A stretch of 44,720 nucleotides of DNA from an uncultured Clostridia bacterium (lineage in GTDB: Bacteria > Bacillota > Clostridia > Christensenellales > UBA1242): assembly GCA_944381825.1 (NCBI GenBank), contig CALWMK010000011.1, positions 1-44,720 on the forward strand, given 5' to 3'. The translations under genes were made by a program, and so were the position numbers. Below the pieces are notes generated by a model, which saw only the letters and a program-made list of their open reading frames with translations, made no database searches and was not told the DNA's origin. This document shows, one piece after another, positions 43,552-44,720 of the stretch. The first letter of the stretch is position 1; the number at the start of each line of letters is the position of its first letter.

Positions 43552-43838
43552 ATATGATTAAATATTAGAAAATAGTTTTAATACAAGATTATATGTTTTT
43601 TCGTTAAAAAGAAATTTTATTAAAAATTTATTTTGTATTGTAAATATAATTTAAGCAAAATAAATTTTTTTAGCTTGTGACTAAATTTTGTTACAAGACG
43701 ATTGCGCTTTTAAAAGAACTGGGAGTTGTTTTTTTAGATTTAAACATATGATATTTTTAATAAAACAAAAAACAAGCAATAAATTTAATTTAAATTAATT
43801 AAATTTATGCTCATTTTTTGTAAACTTTAGTTAAAAAT
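43552..43838. other. AT-rich gap between ligD and the collagen-like gene
   Basis: No reading frame, RNA gene or clear hairpin was found. It should hold the ligD promoter and the 3' end of the collagen-like transcript, but neither can be placed with confidence. Confidence 0.4.

Positions 43839-44720
<882 letters not shown>

Overview
The window is a strongly AT-rich, gene-dense piece of chromosome from a bacterium that is most likely an uncultured, spore-forming, Clostridia-like member of the Bacillota. Four things point there. Shine-Dalgarno sites are strong (AAAGGAGG type) and UGA is used as a stop, which argues against Mollicutes. The order mrnC - rlmB - sigH is the classic Firmicute order. 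There are veg, a DUF3794(SPOCS)/LysM spore-coat-type protein and a collagen-like protein with a BclA-type C-terminal domain. There is also a DUF6320 protein next to an alcohol-acetyltransferase-like protein. Genus and species cannot be read from this sequence. Most genes are on the + strand; the minus-strand genes are DUF378, one anchored exported protein, dinB, ligD and the collagen-like gene.

Layout. 1-3.9 kb: a gene-poor left edge, then fusA and tuf ending in a terminator, without rpsL/rpsG beside them. 4.2-6.2 kb: an acyltransferase translationally coupled to a zinc-ribbon/multi-TM DUF6320 protein. 6.4-15.8 kb: thrS and ileS (no T-box seen for either), a GNAT, an RlmI-like methyltransferase, an RluA-type pseudouridine synthase and oligoendopeptidase F. 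16.1-17.6 kb: SPOCS/LysM protein. 17.9-22.6 kb: a very large secreted M6-type metalloprotease with leucine-rich and Ig-like repeats and a C-terminal anchor. 22.7-23.6 kb: Na+/Ca2+ exchanger. 23.6-25.6 kb: a cluster of DnaA boxes, then mrnC (apparently starting at AUA), rlmB and sigH. 25.6-28.6 kb: DUF378, greA, a small membrane protein, queH, a zinc-ribbon protein with a poly-aspartate tail, and veg. 28.7-31.2 kb: an anchored exported protein, an array of abutting hairpins, and a DUF4097 surface protein. 31.3-32.5 kb: dinB broken (or regulated) at an A10 run. 32.6-36.9 kb: mtaD-like deaminase, tex and an Ig-like membrane-anchored protein, probably one operon. 37-41 kb: an E2-like acyltransferase behind a promoter-embedded operator dyad, and a 971-residue GLUG-repeat surface protein. 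41.1-43.5 kb: three-domain LigD with no Ku in view. 43.8-44.7 kb: collagen-like gene running off the right edge.

Themes: translation and RNA modification (fusA, tuf, thrS, ileS, rlmB, rluA-like, RlmI-like, queH, mrnC), a cell-surface suite of single-pass anchored repeat proteins, and sporulation or cell-state control (sigH, SPOCS, veg, BclA-like). The most interesting signals are the DnaA-box cluster directly upstream of the sigH operon, the AUA start of mrnC, the homopolymer frameshift in dinB, the hairpin array at 29465-29597, the dyad overlapping the promoter at 36991-37019, and genes whose promoters sit so close to the ATG that their mRNAs should be leaderless.
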